DNA of 5,971 nt from Oscillospiraceae bacterium UBA3851. GTDB taxonomy: Bacteria > Bacillota > Clostridia > Oscillospirales > Oscillospiraceae. A program made the position numbers and the translations under genes. The notes below the pieces were generated by a model. It worked only from the letters and a program-made list of their open reading frames with translations. It had not been told where the DNA came from and did no database searches. Every line of letters starts with the position of its first letter. Positions within the stretch are counted from its first letter, which is position 1. The stretch covers positions 1 to 5,971 of the forward strand of contig DGHJ01000147.1 in the NCBI GenBank assembly GCA_002392625.1, given 5' to 3'. This document shows, one piece after another, positions 5,971-5,971 of this stretch.

Positions 5971-5971
5971 T

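Noticed and set aside
1..5971. CRISPR array, insertion sequence, tRNA or rRNA genes.
   Set aside because: No regularly spaced direct repeats, transposase-like frames, terminal inverted repeats or cloverleaf-like sequence were seen.

Overview
The window looks like a chromosomal segment of a strictly anaerobic, GC-rich member of the Clostridia, with an Oscillospiraceae/Ruminococcaceae-type gut bacterium as the best guess. The reasons are oxygen-sensitive 2-oxoacid:ferredoxin oxidoreductase genes in four separate subunits, histidine degradation by histidine ammonia-lyase, strong AGGAGG-type ribosome binding sites, GC-rich codon use with AT-rich promoter DNA, and intrinsic-type hairpins between transcription units. 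The lineage is inferred from gene content and style, not from a search.

Layout. Bases 1-954 (+) hold the C-terminal ~60% of histidine ammonia-lyase (hutH); its start lies to the left of the window. It converges on a six-gene minus-strand operon, and the two units meet in a 57-base gap almost filled by one perfect 17-bp hairpin (967-1006). Read in its own direction (right to left), the operon is: a small P-loop ATPase of unknown role (4924-5613), a 2x[4Fe-4S] ferredoxin-like delta subunit (4681-4884), the alpha subunit (vorB-like, 3592-4668), the thiamine-diphosphate beta subunit (2825-3577), the gamma subunit (2270-2821), and a class I/II PLP aminotransferase (1012-2202). The four oxidoreductase genes are packed 3-14 bases apart, and their ribosome binding sites overlap or lie inside the end of the preceding gene. 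A good sigma-A-type promoter with an extended -10 (5664-5691) lies just upstream of the ATPase, and a perfect 12-bp palindrome fills most of its spacer.

To the right of the promoter is an AT-rich stretch. It is followed by a 15-bp hairpin with a T-run on its minus-strand side (5783-5816) and a 48-residue minus-strand reading frame that ends just before the hairpin (5824-5970). This is most simply read as the tail and terminator of another gene entering from the right. A competing plus-strand start with a good ribosome binding site (5888) cannot be excluded.

How the genes fit together. The aminotransferase would turn an amino acid into its 2-oxo acid. The four-subunit oxidoreductase would then convert the 2-oxo acid and CoA to acyl-CoA and CO2, passing electrons through the [4Fe-4S] clusters to ferredoxin. 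With hutH next door, the region looks devoted to amino-acid catabolism. The substrate (branched-chain 2-oxo acid or other) cannot be fixed from sequence alone. The least explained gene is the leading P-loop ATPase.
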